64,000 nt of DNA, taken from NCBI GenBank assembly GCA_038373885.1, contig JAWZYV010012395.1:1-64000 (forward strand). The letters are read 5' to 3'. Source of the stretch: Cheiracanthium punctorium. Its lineage: Eukaryota > Arthropoda > Arachnida > Araneae > Cheiracanthiidae. A model generated the notes under the pieces. It ran no database searches, was not told the origin of the DNA, and worked only from the letters and a program-made list of their open reading frames with translations. A program made the position numbers and the translations under genes. Within the stretch, counting starts at the first letter, position 1. Each line of letters begins with the position of its first letter. This document shows, one piece after another, positions 63,618-64,000 of the stretch.

Positions 63618-64000
63618 AGTGGAACCCCCATCTATCGTTCCTGCATTCATTGTTTTCCTGTATTGATCGTTTTATTTCTATGGTCCCTGCACAAGTTGTA
63701 TTTAAATAACGTTAACGAAACCCGCATTTATCGTTAGTCAAAAAATCCTTTTCCCGCGTTCATCGTTGTAAAATATTTCTCCTGATCTAAATGAAATCGA
63801 AATTGAGATGGATCCAAATGGCATTCAAACTCAAATATTTTCTGGTATGATTTCTTGGGTTGATGATGGTGTAGATTAAGAATTGTCTCATGAAGCAGAC
63901 CATGGGGTGTAAAATTTACTGATTATATTTCCTTTGATGTAGGCGTAGAAAGAAGTGCGTGGTGATACAAATAATAAAAGTAATGGCGAAGAAGCGGAGA
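63618..64000 (+). mobile_element. Possible pogo/Tigger-like element, left end
   Basis: TA followed by CAGTGGAACCCCCATCTATCG at 63618 is a terminus of pogo/Tigger type, with CGTT-containing subterminal repeats (ATCGTT) typical of the group. The other end would lie outside the window. Broken frames near 63800-63990 may be transposase remnants but were not identified. Confidence 0.4.

Overview
No ordinary host gene is recognisable in this window. It is almost entirely transposon sequence from an animal genome. The combination of Ty3/Gypsy and RNase H-bearing I-group LINE elements, Polinton/Maverick DNA polymerase, hAT and pogo-type MITEs and tRNA-derived SINEs, all AT-rich, points to an arthropod. 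A chelicerate such as a spider is my guess (inference; no host gene or rRNA confirms it).

Region 1 (1-19469, minus strand): a head-to-tail array of three near-identical Ty3/Gypsy units with a period of 7567-7569 bp, the first cut by the window edge. Each unit reads gag, protease, RT, RNase H/integrase, then a ~2.75 kb non-coding block that must carry the LTR. All three copies share the same lesions: a frame change in the gag tail, a TGA after protease and a TGA between RT and RNase H. This implies DNA-level duplication of one already damaged copy. A textbook -1 frameshift signal (U UUA AAC, 7-nt spacer, 10-bp stem) sits at the gag stop.

Region 2 (19470-38150): a pogo-like MITE with a hAT MITE inside it, then a 15.4 kb LINE nest (20840-36216) bracketed by one 12-bp target duplication. 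LINE A is split by the complete LINE B (12-bp TSD). It is then entered by LINE C and rearranged by a 3405-bp tandem duplication that fuses the C endonuclease in frame to the A RNase H. SINEs and a second hAT MITE follow. Two pogo-like termini at 20721 and 37983 may be the ends of an older host element.

Region 3 (38156-42360, minus strand): a decayed Polinton B-family DNA polymerase whose N-terminal region carries two C2H2 zinc fingers. It is interrupted by a tRNA-derived SINE, flanked by a dispersed repeat with three 173-bp tandem units, and followed by a degenerate second zinc-finger fragment.

Region 4 (42361-61988, plus strand): LINE D (decayed, with a hAT MITE in its 5' UTR), the LINE fragment G, then LINE E (14-bp TSD) carrying the complete LINE F (12-13 bp TSD). 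F has both ORFs intact. E ORF2 is undamaged apart from the F insertion.

Region 5 (61989-64000): non-coding flank with a ~150-bp direct duplication, a LINE 5'-UTR fragment, a cluster of perfect hairpins and a pogo-like terminus.

How the LINE parts work together: each full element (~5.7 kb) has a strongly conserved structured 5' UTR, ORF1 (RNA-binding, three zinc knuckles), a stop/start junction, ORF2 (endonuclease-RT-RNase H-zinc motif) and a 3' UTR ending in a conserved stem-loop plus an (AACC)n tail. The 5' UTRs of B and F are nearly identical while their ORF1 and endonuclease regions are clearly diverged, so the copies look like mosaics.
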